A stretch of 7,318 nucleotides of DNA from an uncultured Spirochaetia bacterium (GCA_937967705.1 CALCJG010000279.1:1-7318), one strand, 5' to 3'; numbered from the stretch's first letter, positions 1-6,505 are shown. The notes: generated by a model not told the origin, from the letters alone. Numbers and translations: made by a program.

Positions 1-18
1 AGGCGTTTAAGCCGCCGC

Positions 19-420
19 ATGAAATTTCCCAGCGAACAGCTCAATCTCTTTGAATACGATGTGATCGACAACTCCCTCGTGGTGACCATTCAGCCCGAGA
101 GGATAGACATCTACAATGTAAGCAATGTTCTGGACCGGACCGACCAGGAGTTCAATCACCTGGACTTCTCCACGGTCATTCTGGACGTGCGCAAGGTACG
201 CTACGCGGACGATTCCGCCATCGGCGCCATCATGGTGGCCATAGACCGCATGCGAAAGCGGCGCCTGGGCGGAGAGCTCGTGATCGTCTCGGACAACAGC
301 GTACACCACAAGATCCTGGATCTCTTCAAAGCGCAGATAAACATCTTCAACACCATCGGGGACGCCCTGAGCTATTTCCGGAACAACCCGGACACATCCC
401 TTCCGGGAAAAACCTCTTAG
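19..420 (+). CDS. STAS-domain protein (anti-sigma factor antagonist-like)
   Basis: A 133-residue protein that is essentially one STAS domain. Such domains usually bind an anti-sigma or switch kinase and are controlled by phosphorylation of one serine. Visible elements are an N-terminal strand region (about residues 12-30), the segment [17 protein letters not shown] (53-69), a following helix with [10 protein letters not shown], and the strand GGELVIVSD (84-92). The canonical loop is DSSG(L/I)G; here it reads D64-D65-S66-A67-I68-G69, so the second, phosphorylatable serine is kept as S66 while the first Ser and the Gly are replaced. There is no membrane segment. The start is uncertain: no good Shine-Dalgarno precedes the ATG at 19, and the frame stays open to the left edge, so a start outside the window is possible. 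The stop overlaps the asnS stop. No partner kinase or phosphatase is visible here. Confidence 0.85.
   Translation: MKFPSEQLNLFEYDVIDNSLVVTIQPERIDIYNVSNVLDRTDQEFNHLDFSTVILDVRKVRYADDSAIGAIMVAIDRMRKRRLGGELVIVSDNSVHHKILDLFKAQINIFNTIGDALSYFRNNPDTSLPGKTS
387..407. other. Small inverted repeat near the asnS 3' end
   Basis: CCCGGA (387-392) and TCCGGG (402-407) can pair as a perfect 6-bp stem with a 9-nt loop. The repeat lies 9 nt beyond the asnS stop codon on the minus strand but inside the STAS coding sequence. The minus-strand T-tract (408-412) comes before the stem rather than after it, so it does not fit a normal intrinsic terminator. It is listed because it is the only hairpin near the asnS 3' end. 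Confidence 0.3.
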
Positions 421-1805
421 AAATCGAGGGTATTGACCGTTCGGGGAAAGGGGATCACGTCCCGGATGTTCTGCATTCCCGTCACGAACTGTATGAGCCG
501 CTCAAACCCCAGGCCGAACCCGGCGTGGGGAACGCTGCCGAATTTCCGCAGGTCGAGGTACCACCAGTAATCCTCCGCATTGAGGCCGCACTCGGTGATC
601 CGGTTTTTCAGCCTGTCATAATCCGCCTCCCTCTCGCTGCCCCCGATGATCTCGCCGAGCCGGGGAACCAGCACGTCCATGGCCCGCACGGTGCGCCCGT
701 CCTCGTTGAGCTTCATGTAGAAGGCCTTGATCTCTTTGGGATAACCGGTCACGATGAGGGGCTTTTTGTAGACTGTTTCGGTCAGAAATTTCTCATGCTC
801 CGATTGGAGATCGATCCCCCAGCGTACGGGAAACTCGAACTCCCTGCCGGACTTCTCGAGCTCTTCGATCGCCTCGGTGTAACTGATCCGCTGAAAGGGG
901 CTGCCGGCGATCTCCCGGAGATTGTCCGCCACCCCCTGGCTGATCCGCTCGTTGAAAAAGTCCATGTCGTCGGCACAGTGCTCCAGAACGTACTGGAAGA
1001 TGTATTTGATGAAATCCTCCGCCACGTCCATGTTCTTGTGGATATCGCAGAAAGCCATCTCGGGCTCCACCATCCAGAACTCCGCAAGGTGCCGTGAGGT
1101 GTTGGAGTTTTCCGCCCGGAAGGTGGGTCCAAAGGTGTAGATGTCCTTCAAAGCCATGGCATAGATCTCCCCCTCCAGCTGGCCGCTGACGGTGAGGGCT
1201 GCCCTCTTGCCGAAGAAATCCCTGCCGTAGTCCACGCCCCCTTCTCCCCGGGGAACGTCATCCAGGGGAAGGGTCGTTACCTGAAACATGGCCCCGGCCC
1301 CCTCGCAGTCACTGCCCGTTATGATGGGGGTGTGCACATAGAGGAAACCCCGCTCCTGAAAGAACCGGTGTATGGCAAAGCTCATGGCGTTCCTTATGCG
1401 GGCCACGGCGCCCATGGTGTTGGTACGGGGCCTCAGATGGGCGATCTCCCGGAGATACTCGAAGGAATGCCGCTTCTTCTGCAGGGGGTATTCCTCCGCG
1501 GGGGCATCCCCGTAGAGGGTTATCTCCCGAGCCTGCACCTCCACCGACTGTTTCCCCCCGGGGGAGGCCACCAGAAGACCCCGGATGCCCACGCTGGCGC
1601 CGTTGCTCAGCCGGTGCACCTCCTTCTCGTAATCGGGATAGCTTCCCTCGATGATTACCTGAATGTTCCTAATCGAGGATCCGTCGTTGATTTCCAGGAA
1701 GGTAACCCCCTTGGAGTCCCGCTTGGTCCTGATCCATCCCTCCACCAGAACCTCCTGGCCCTGAGCGGGTGTTATAAGAATCTGATCTATCCTCGTTCCT
1801 TTCAT
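417..1805 (-). CDS. asnS: Asparaginyl-tRNA synthetase
   Basis: Class II aminoacyl-tRNA synthetase that activates asparagine with ATP and charges tRNA-Asn in the cytoplasm. From the chosen start it has 462 residues, the usual bacterial AsnRS size. An N-terminal OB-fold anticodon-binding domain (about 15-100) carries [16 protein letters not shown]. The catalytic core follows: a motif 1 region with [19 protein letters not shown] (148-166), the substrate loop [10 protein letters not shown] (Q209), motif 2 [15 protein letters not shown] (229-243), the metal/ATP element [10 protein letters not shown] (384-393) and motif 3 [12 protein letters not shown] (429-440). It ends in the typical IRDVIPFPR. 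The ATG at 1805 is preferred because GGGAGG lies 9 nt upstream and the N-terminus then fits the family. An upstream in-frame ATG at 1832 (471 residues) has only AGGAA directly abutting it. It is the second gene of a two-gene unit with the paralogue at 1836-3071. Confidence 0.97.
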   Translation of the reverse strand: MKGTRIDQILITPAQGQEVLVEGWIRTKRDSKGVTFLEINDGSSIRNIQVIIEGSYPDYEKEVHRLSNGASVGIRGLLVASPGGKQSVEVQAREITLYGDAPAEEYPLQKKRHSFEYLREIAHLRPRTNTMGAVARIRNAMSFAIHRFFQERGFLYVHTPIITGSDCEGAGAMFQVTTLPLDDVPRGEGGVDYGRDFFGKRAALTVSGQLEGEIYAMALKDIYTFGPTFRAENSNTSRHLAEFWMVEPEMAFCDIHKNMDVAEDFIKYIFQYVLEHCADDMDFFNERISQGVADNLREIAGSPFQRISYTEAIEELEKSGREFEFPVRWGIDLQSEHEKFLTETVYKKPLIVTGYPKEIKAFYMKLNEDGRTVRAMDVLVPRLGEIIGGSEREADYDRLKNRITECGLNAEDYWWYLDLRKFGSVPHAGFGLGFERLIQFVTGMQNIRDVIPFPRTVNTLDF

Positions 1806-1814
1806 TACCCTTGA

Positions 1815-1820
1815 CCTCCC
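1815..1820 (-). promoter_or_regulatory. Ribosome binding site of asnS
   Basis: On the minus strand this reads GGGAGG, 9 nt before the ATG at 1805-1803. It lies in the 30-nt gap after the stop of the upstream paralogue and decides the start in favour of 1805 over 1832. Confidence 0.7.
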
Positions 1821-1835
1821 TTGCTCGGACATTTC

Positions 1836-3071
1836 CTAATATAAATAGAGGGGATGCGAATCGGGGTTTTTCCCGAAGAAGGTGACATCGTCGATCTTGC
1901 TGATCTTCTCCCCCCGGAGAATGGAGTAGAGAGTGCGCTCCACGCCGATCCCGCCGCCCATGGTATCCGGAAAGAGGGGCTTCCCGTCGGCCCCTTTCAT
2001 CCGGGCAAAGTAGAGGAAGGGCCCGTACCCCCCCAACTCGTCGATATTGTCGATATTGCCGTCCTTGATGACAGGCCGGACGGGGAGGACCTTGTTGTCG
2101 ATGATGCGCTCCACGATGGGTTCGTAGAGCCATTCTCGAATGGCCCCCGAGAGGATCTCCTTGGCGGAGGTCTGTTTCCCCGTCCTGGCGTCAATGCTCT
2201 TGGCGAGGATGTCGTAGTTGAAGATATTGGCCGAGCTGACGGAATCCAGGCTGACCCTGCTCCCGTCCGCATTGAGATAGGGATAGACCAGATCGTAGTT
2301 TTCCCTCAGAAGCCCGGTGATCCAGAAGAACTGCGCCTTCGTTTCCTCGCCGGCCCTTTCCTCGAAGGTGCGGGGTCCATGCCGCTTTACAGCCTCGTCT
2401 TTGGGGAAGAAGGGGAAGGGGATTTCCGGAACCTCAAGAACAACACCCAGCGCTTTGAGATCGTCGGCATTGAGGCGGTTGACCTCCTCGCACATGAAGA
2501 CGATCATCCGCTCGAAGAAGTTCATCACCCGTTTCATGTCCTCCTGGAGCACCTCGAGAACCCTGTCCCTGTTGTGATAATAGTCCTCCAGGGTCAGCCC
2601 GCGCCGCCGGTTGAGCTCGATATCGATCTGCGAAAAGTCCGCCAGGTACCTCCCCCTCTGCACCTGATTGGGGCTTTCCATCTCCAGGCGGATGTTGGGG
2701 GAATCGACGAAGATCCCCTTTACCCTCCCGTTGGAACAGGAGAGGAACTTGCTGTATATCATGCTGTGCGTCGTCAGATAGGTATGCCCCTTGTACTGAA
2801 TGGAAGGCGTATGTTCGATATCGTGAGCCAGGGGGTCCGTGATGATGCTCAGCATCACCTTCTCCAGATTGAGAAGCCCCTCCCTGATCAGAAAGTTGCT
2901 GATGGAGTTGACGAAGGTCGTCCTTATAGCCATGGCGTGATACAGGTCCTCCGACTGCCATTTATTGGAATAATTTTCCCGGATGAAATCCTCCAGGGTC
3001 ATCCCGTCTTCATTGATGGCGGCCTGAAAACGGTACAGGCTCTCGCCGATCATCTTAATCCTGTCTTCCAT
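1836..3071 (-). CDS. AsxRS-like class II core paralogue (asparagine synthetase-related)
   Basis: A 411-residue protein with the Asp/Asn-tRNA synthetase catalytic fold but no N-terminal OB-fold anticodon domain. Motif 1-like helix: RTTFVNSISNFLIREGLL (50-67). Substrate loop: YLTTHSMIYSKFL (98-110). Motif 2: SPNIRLEMES (R128, E130) followed by RYLADFSQIDIEL (141-153). Metal/ATP element: EILSGAIRE (305-313). Motif 3: MGGGIGVERTL (371-381, R379). The PHxGFGLG signature of tRNA-charging AspRS/AsnRS is replaced. Lack of the anticodon domain plus an intact adenylation core resembles the archaeal asparagine-synthetase-related AsxRS paralogue, so asparagine synthesis from aspartate is the leading inference; transfer to another acceptor is possible. 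The ATG at 3071 is chosen because TGAGGAT lies just upstream; an in-frame TTG at 3092 would add 7 residues. It precedes asnS by 30 nt in the same direction. At 411 residues it is longer than AsnA-type enzymes, mainly between motifs 2 and 3. Confidence 0.8.
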   Translation of the reverse strand: MEDRIKMIGESLYRFQAAINEDGMTLEDFIRENYSNKWQSEDLYHAMAIRTTFVNSISNFLIREGLLNLEKVMLSIITDPLAHDIEHTPSIQYKGHTYLTTHSMIYSKFLSCSNGRVKGIFVDSPNIRLEMESPNQVQRGRYLADFSQIDIELNRRRGLTLEDYYHNRDRVLEVLQEDMKRVMNFFERMIVFMCEEVNRLNADDLKALGVVLEVPEIPFPFFPKDEAVKRHGPRTFEERAGEETKAQFFWITGLLRENYDLVYPYLNADGSRVSLDSVSSANIFNYDILAKSIDARTGKQTSAKEILSGAIREWLYEPIVERIIDNKVLPVRPVIKDGNIDNIDELGGYGPFLYFARMKGADGKPLFPDTMGGGIGVERTLYSILRGEKISKIDDVTFFGKNPDSHPLYLY

Positions 3072-3077
3072 GCATTC

Positions 3078-3084
3078 ATCCTCA
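3078..3084 (-). promoter_or_regulatory. Ribosome binding site of the AsxRS-like gene
   Basis: On the minus strand this reads TGAGGAT. GAGGA ends 7 nt before the ATG at 3071-3069. The alternative TTG at 3092 has only a G-rich stretch about 12 nt upstream, so this site decides the start. Confidence 0.65.
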
Positions 3085-3167
3085 TCACACAAATATTACG
3101 ATACCCGCCGGCATACCGGTCCAATGCTCCCTGCGGCCGCCTAAGACATTGAGAAGGGAGGTAAGGG

Positions 3168-3212
3168 ATGTCAAATACAATTTATCTCAAGGCAATTCCT
3201 GGGGGGATGTGA
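3168..3212 (+). CDS. Possible 14-residue short ORF with strong RBS
   Basis: Short ORF in the intergenic region, encoding MSNTIYLKAIPGGM and ending in TGA. GGGAGG (3156-3161) sits 6 nt before its ATG, an ideal arrangement. A second strong Shine-Dalgarno-like sequence, GAAGGAGG (3211-3218), overlaps its end, but no start codon follows at usable distance: TAA comes first and the next ATG is 17 nt away. No plus-strand gene follows that it could regulate as a leader; the next gene is the convergent CheD-like one. It may be a small peptide, the remnant of a lost gene, or chance. Confidence 0.25.
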   Translation: MSNTIYLKAIPGGM

Positions 3213-3244
3213 AGGAGGCGTAAAAACCCCTGCGGATGACCGGA

Positions 3245-3925
3245 TCAAAACTCCCTGCCGGCATCGGTCAGGAAGCCCTTCTCGCCGGTAATGAAGACGA
3301 TGATACCCTGCTCCGCCAGATACTCGAAACCCCGATCCTGGGCCTCCAGGGCCGAGGCGGGAAAGACGGAGACGCCCTTCCAGGATATCTCGAAAAGCCG
3401 GTCGAGGTCCATGATGAAGGACTTGTGCAACTGGCTCATCTTGTTCTCGATGAAGAGGGAGAGCCGGTTTTCATAGAGGGAATAGGTGGAGTAATGATAG
3501 CTGCCCACATCACGAAAGAGGGGGGGGTGATTCATACCCTCCAGAATATGCCCCGTCTCGGCGATATTGCGCAGGGGGACCGTGAGAGCGGTTTTCGCAT
3601 CCCGGCTTCCTCCCCCGATCAGATGCAGGCAGAGCATGTCCCGATCCGCCACAGCAAATTCTTCCTGCAAAACCCGGCGGATATCCTCAACCTGCTCCCG
3701 GGCGCTCCGGGTAGCCACCACGCTCTTCTTCCGGGGGCTGGCGATGACGATGTGATTAGCCCCCAGGATGTAACGATCCCCCCTCCGGCCGATGAAGACG
3801 GTGGAGACGCAGGAACCCATCACCAGGGAAAGCGTCTGCTTGTGGGATATAAAAAGGACCTCGTTGAGGGAGGGAAGACAATAGGGCAATGTACAGAGGC
3901 ATGTTTTTCCGTCAGAAACGCTCAT
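3245..3925 (-). CDS. cheD: CheD-family protein (receptor glutamine deamidase-like) with C-terminal extension
   Basis: CheD enzymes deamidate glutamines on chemoreceptors and bind CheC, using a Cys/His pair. From the chosen start (226 residues) the signature is SLVMGSCVSTVF (33-44), with nucleophile C39 in GSCV, and ANHIVIASP (56-64), with H58. The third residue, Thr six positions before Cys in Thermotoga CheD, is Ser here (S33). Further family matches are LHLIGGGSRD (100-109) and VPLRNIAE (116-123). CheD proteins are usually about 160 residues; here about 60 extra residues from about 166 onward resemble nothing I recognise. The ATG at 3925 is chosen because a consensus promoter puts +1 on this codon and the N-terminus then fits CheD. 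The longest frame starts at 4021 (258 residues) but has no good RBS and would contain that promoter. No chemotaxis gene adjoins; the divergent neighbour is a hybrid kinase. A run of eight C lies within the gene. Confidence 0.75.
   Translation of the reverse strand: MSVSDGKTCLCTLPYCLPSLNEVLFISHKQTLSLVMGSCVSTVFIGRRGDRYILGANHIVIASPRKKSVVATRSAREQVEDIRRVLQEEFAVADRDMLCLHLIGGGSRDAKTALTVPLRNIAETGHILEGMNHPPLFRDVGSYHYSTYSLYENRLSLFIENKMSQLHKSFIMDLDRLFEISWKGVSVFPASALEAQDRGFEYLAEQGIIVFITGEKGFLTDAGREF
3520..3527. repeat. G8/C8 homopolymer inside cheD
   Basis: Eight consecutive G on the plus strand, read as C8 in cheD at codons for H133-P134-P135-L136. Loss or gain of one base would cut the protein short just past its CheD core. 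Runs of seven also occur elsewhere in the window (5857-5863, 7007-7013), so this one is only modestly exceptional. Confidence 0.8.
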
Positions 3926-3931
3926 AACGTC

Positions 3932-3960
3932 ATTATCCCCCCGGAGGCCGTCAAAGTCAA
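3932..3960 (-). promoter_or_regulatory. Sigma70-type promoter for cheD
   Basis: On the minus strand, TTGACT (3960-3955), a 17-nt spacer and GATAAT (3937-3932); each hexamer matches 5 of 6 consensus bases. The A of the ATG at 3925 is the seventh base after the -10 hexamer, so the predicted transcript would start at or within a base or two of the start codon. If real, the cheD mRNA is leaderless. The site lies inside the longer frame that begins at 4021, which argues against that start. Confidence 0.55.
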
Positions 3961-4048
3961 GAAATCTCCATACATAATCATCCCTGAAGAGGGATCCCTG
4001 ATGCCCTGCCATCACCCCCATAAACTTTTTTCCAATCTTAAAATATTC

Positions 4049-4077
4049 TTGAAAACCCCTCCGTTCTCCTGTATTCT
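4049..4077 (+). promoter_or_regulatory. Candidate sigma70-type promoter for the hybrid kinase gene
   Basis: TTGAAA (4049-4054, 5 of 6 matches), a 17-nt spacer and TATTCT (4072-4077, 4 of 6 matches). Transcription would start near 4084 and give a leader of about 80 nt. That leader contains an imperfect hairpin at 4105-4124 (GCGGCCT pairing with AGGaCCGC, 5-nt loop). Together with the minus-strand promoter at 3932-3960, this makes 3926-4165 a divergent regulatory region. Confidence 0.45.
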
Positions 4078-4149
4078 CTTATACGTGCCTTCCGATACGA
4101 AACCGCGGCCTCGGGAAGGACCGCCAATAGGGAAATAAACCGGTTATTC

Positions 4150-4157
4150 GGGGAGAT
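4150..4157 (+). promoter_or_regulatory. Ribosome binding site of the hybrid kinase gene
   Basis: GGGGAGAT with GGGGAG ending 10 nt before the ATG at 4166. It supports this start, and the protein then begins directly with the first strand of a receiver domain (MKNILIVEDE). Confidence 0.6.
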
Positions 4158-4165
4158 CATATTCC

Positions 4166-6505
4166 ATGAAAAACATCCTGATCGTAGAGGATGAAGCCAT
4201 TATCTCCATGGACCTGTCCCAGATACTGACCCAGATGGGGTACAATATCTGCGATACCGCTGTGTCCGCCCCCCAAGCCATCGAATCAGCCCGGCAGAAT
4301 CGGCCGGATCTCATCATCATGGACATCAATCTGGGCAGCGGCACCGACGGTGTCGAGGCGGCCAAGACCATTTCCGGGGAGCTGAACATTCCCATCGTCT
4401 ATCTAACGGGGGCGACGGACAACTGGACCCTGCACAGAACCCTGGAAACCAACCCCTACGGCTATATACACAAACCCATCAACGAGAAGACCTTGCAGTT
4501 TACCCTGGAGACGGCCCTCAACAAATTCGAGCTGGAGAAAAACCTCAAGGAGAGCAAGGAACAGCTGGAAAGGACCAACCGGGAATTGACGGACAGCGAG
4601 GAGCGCTTCCGGATGGCCTTCCGCACCCATCCCGACGCCATAGCCATAACCCGCATGAAGGACGGTCTCTATATCGACATCAATGACGGCTTCGTGGATC
4701 TGACCGGCTACAGCCGTGAGGAGGTGATCGGGAAAACCTCCAATGAACTCAATATCTGGAACACCCCTGCCGACCGGGAGCGCTGTATCCGGGAAATGCA
4801 GAAGAACGGACGGCTGAGGAACATGGAGATAAACATCCGCGACAGGAGCGGAAAAACTCTGACGGGGCTCTTTTCCGCGTCCACCATCACAATCAGCAAC
4901 GAACCCTATCTCCTGACCATCATGCGGGACATCACCGAGCGCAATCAGATGGAGGCCGATCTGCGGGAGAGCGTCCGCCGCTTCAACGAAATATTGGAGC
5001 ACTCGAGAGACATCCTCTACCGGATCAGCCTGAAGGAGGGCACCATCGACTACGCCGGGGCCGCCCTGGCGCGCATCACCGGAATCCCGATGGAAGAGAT
5101 CATCGGCTCCGGACCGGAGGTTCTCAACAAGGCTGTCCATCCCGAGGATCTGGAGCGCATACAGCGGCACCGGGAAAAATCCCTCACATCATCCCCGAAG
5201 GAGGAAACCAACTCCACCATCGAATACAGGGTCCGCGACAAACACGGCAACTATCTCTGGTGGAGCGACAACATCACCCTGATCCGGGACGACGAAGGCA
5301 GGCCCACACACATCATAGGCAACATCCGAGACATGACACAGAGCAAATTCATAGAGGAACAGCTGCAGCGCCGGCAGAAAATGGATTCCCTTGGAACCCT
5401 TGCCAGCGGCATTGCCCACGACTTCAACAATCTTCTCGTGGGAATCATCGGCTATCTGGACCTGCTGCACATGGATGCGGAGGATCTGACGGAAACCCAG
5501 AAGGAACACATCGAGATGGCCATACACTCTGCCCAGAGGGCGGCGGACCTCATCAAGAAATTCCAGACCCTCTCCAGCGGTTCCGGCTCCCAGAAATCCA
5601 GCGTGGACCTGTTCGAGGTGGCGAATGAGGTCTTCGGCCTCATCAGGGAGACCACCGACCGGCTCATCGAAAAGCGGAACCTGGTTCCCCCCAGGCAATA
5701 CTATGTTCACGGCAACTCCCTGGAGCTGAGCCAGGTCCTTCTCAACCTGGCCACCAACGCCCTGCATGCCATAGAGGAGAAGGGGGTCAATCCCGCAGAT
5801 GCCATCAGCATAGAAGCCGAGGAATATCATGTCCCTAACGATGAGATAGCGAGCCTCCCCCCCGGCCGCTACATACATATACTCTTCCGCGACACCGGCG
5901 CGGGCATGACGGAAGAGGTCAAGAGGCTGGCCTTTGATCCCATGTTTACCACAAAAGACAAGGGGAAGATCAAGGGACAGGGGCTGGGGCTGGCCATGGT
6001 CTACACCATAGTGACCCGCAACCACGACGGTTTCATCACCATAGAAAGCCAGCCCGGCGCCGGTTCCGTTTTTCATATCTACCTCCCGGCAGCAAAGGAG
6101 AGGCAGGAGAGCGAAAGCTCCGCCATCAAGATGGTGGGGGGGGATGAGACCATACTGATCATCGACGACGAGGACACCGTCCGCAACTTCGTGGAGTTTC
6201 TCCTGAAAAAATTCGGGTACACCGTCATTACGGCTCCCGACGGAAGGACAGGGCTGGATTATTACAAGAAAAACAGCGCTGAAATCGACCTGGTCATCCT
6301 GGATCTGACCATGCCCATGATGTCCGGTCAGATGGTTCTGGAAAAGCTGATGCTGATCAATCCCGAGGTAAGGGTCATCATCTCCTCGGGCTACGGCGAG
6401 GACATCGTGAAGCGGGGAATTCTGACCCACGCCAGGGGGTACGTTACCAAACCCTATCAGATCAATGAACTGATCTCCGAGGTACGGCGGACCCTGGACT
6501 CCTAA
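4166..6505 (+). CDS. Hybrid histidine kinase, REC-PAS-PAS-HisKA-HATPase-REC
   Basis: A 779-residue cytoplasmic sensor kinase with a receiver domain at each end. REC1 (about 1-118) has acidic residues E8/D9, phosphoacceptor D53 (IIMDINL), T81 and K103 (HKP). A charged helical linker (about 119-145) is probably a coiled coil. PAS1 spans about 142-258, ending in TIMRDITERN; PAS2 spans about 267-392, ending in GNIRDMTQS. HisKA: GIAHDFNNLL with phosphorylated H418. HATPase: N box NLATNALHAI (N531), G1 DTGAGM (576-581), F box FDPMFTTK, G2 GQGLGLAMVYTI (604-615). REC2 (about 662-779) has D667/D668, phosphoacceptor D713 (VILDLTMP), S740/S741 and K762 (TKP). No transmembrane segment or DNA-binding domain is seen, so input is probably an internal signal through the PAS domains and the N-terminal receiver, with phosphate passed to REC2 and perhaps on to an Hpt protein elsewhere. 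It is divergent from cheD; its stop overlaps that of the convergent acyl-CoA synthetase gene. Confidence 0.95.
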   Translation: MKNILIVEDEAIISMDLSQILTQMGYNICDTAVSAPQAIESARQNRPDLIIMDINLGSGTDGVEAAKTISGELNIPIVYLTGATDNWTLHRTLETNPYGYIHKPINEKTLQFTLETALNKFELEKNLKESKEQLERTNRELTDSEERFRMAFRTHPDAIAITRMKDGLYIDINDGFVDLTGYSREEVIGKTSNELNIWNTPADRERCIREMQKNGRLRNMEINIRDRSGKTLTGLFSASTITISNEPYLLTIMRDITERNQMEADLRESVRRFNEILEHSRDILYRISLKEGTIDYAGAALARITGIPMEEIIGSGPEVLNKAVHPEDLERIQRHREKSLTSSPKEETNSTIEYRVRDKHGNYLWWSDNITLIRDDEGRPTHIIGNIRDMTQSKFIEEQLQRRQKMDSLGTLASGIAHDFNNLLVGIIGYLDLLHMDAEDLTETQKEHIEMAIHSAQRAADLIKKFQTLSSGSGSQKSSVDLFEVANEVFGLIRETTDRLIEKRNLVPPRQYYVHGNSLELSQVLLNLATNALHAIEEKGVNPADAISIEAEEYHVPNDEIASLPPGRYIHILFRDTGAGMTEEVKRLAFDPMFTTKDKGKIKGQGLGLAMVYTIVTRNHDGFITIESQPGAGSVFHIYLPAAKERQESESSAIKMVGGDETILIIDDEDTVRNFVEFLLKKFGYTVITAPDGRTGLDYYKKNSAEIDLVILDLTMPMMSGQMVLEKLMLINPEVRVIISSGYGEDIVKRGILTHARGYVTKPYQINELISEVRRTLDS
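6136..6143. repeat. G8 homopolymer at the HATPase-REC2 junction
   Basis: Eight consecutive G encode the end of V657 through the start of D660, in the linker between the kinase core and the C-terminal receiver. One extra G gives TGA at 6145-6147. One missing G gives TGA at 6156-6158. Either change would yield a kinase complete through its ATPase domain but lacking REC2. Confidence 0.85.

Noticed and set aside
387..407. Hairpin as an intrinsic terminator for asnS
   Set aside because: The T-tract precedes the stem on the minus strand and the bases after it are not T-rich; it is kept only as an inverted repeat.
3108..3140. CCGGCATACCGG palindrome and GCGGCCGC (NotI site) as operator sites
   Set aside because: Short GC palindromes are expected in DNA of this composition, and no known operator consensus is matched.
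1854..3152. Open 432-codon plus-strand frame opposite the AsxRS-like gene
   Set aside because: It is antisense to a gene with clear class II synthetase motifs. High GC3 codon use leaves the opposite frame free of stops, and its product shows no recognisable motif.
3169..3174. Perfect minus-strand -35 box TTGACA upstream of the AsxRS-like gene
   Set aside because: No acceptable -10 hexamer lies 16-18 nt downstream (CAATGT at 17 nt matches only 2 of 6), so a promoter cannot be claimed.
3236..4138. Open 300-codon plus-strand frame opposite cheD, with GAAGGAGG 17 nt upstream
   Set aside because: The minus strand carries the CheD signature (GSCV, NHIVIA, IGGG). The RBS is too far from the ATG and the translation resembles no family, so it is read as a shadow frame.
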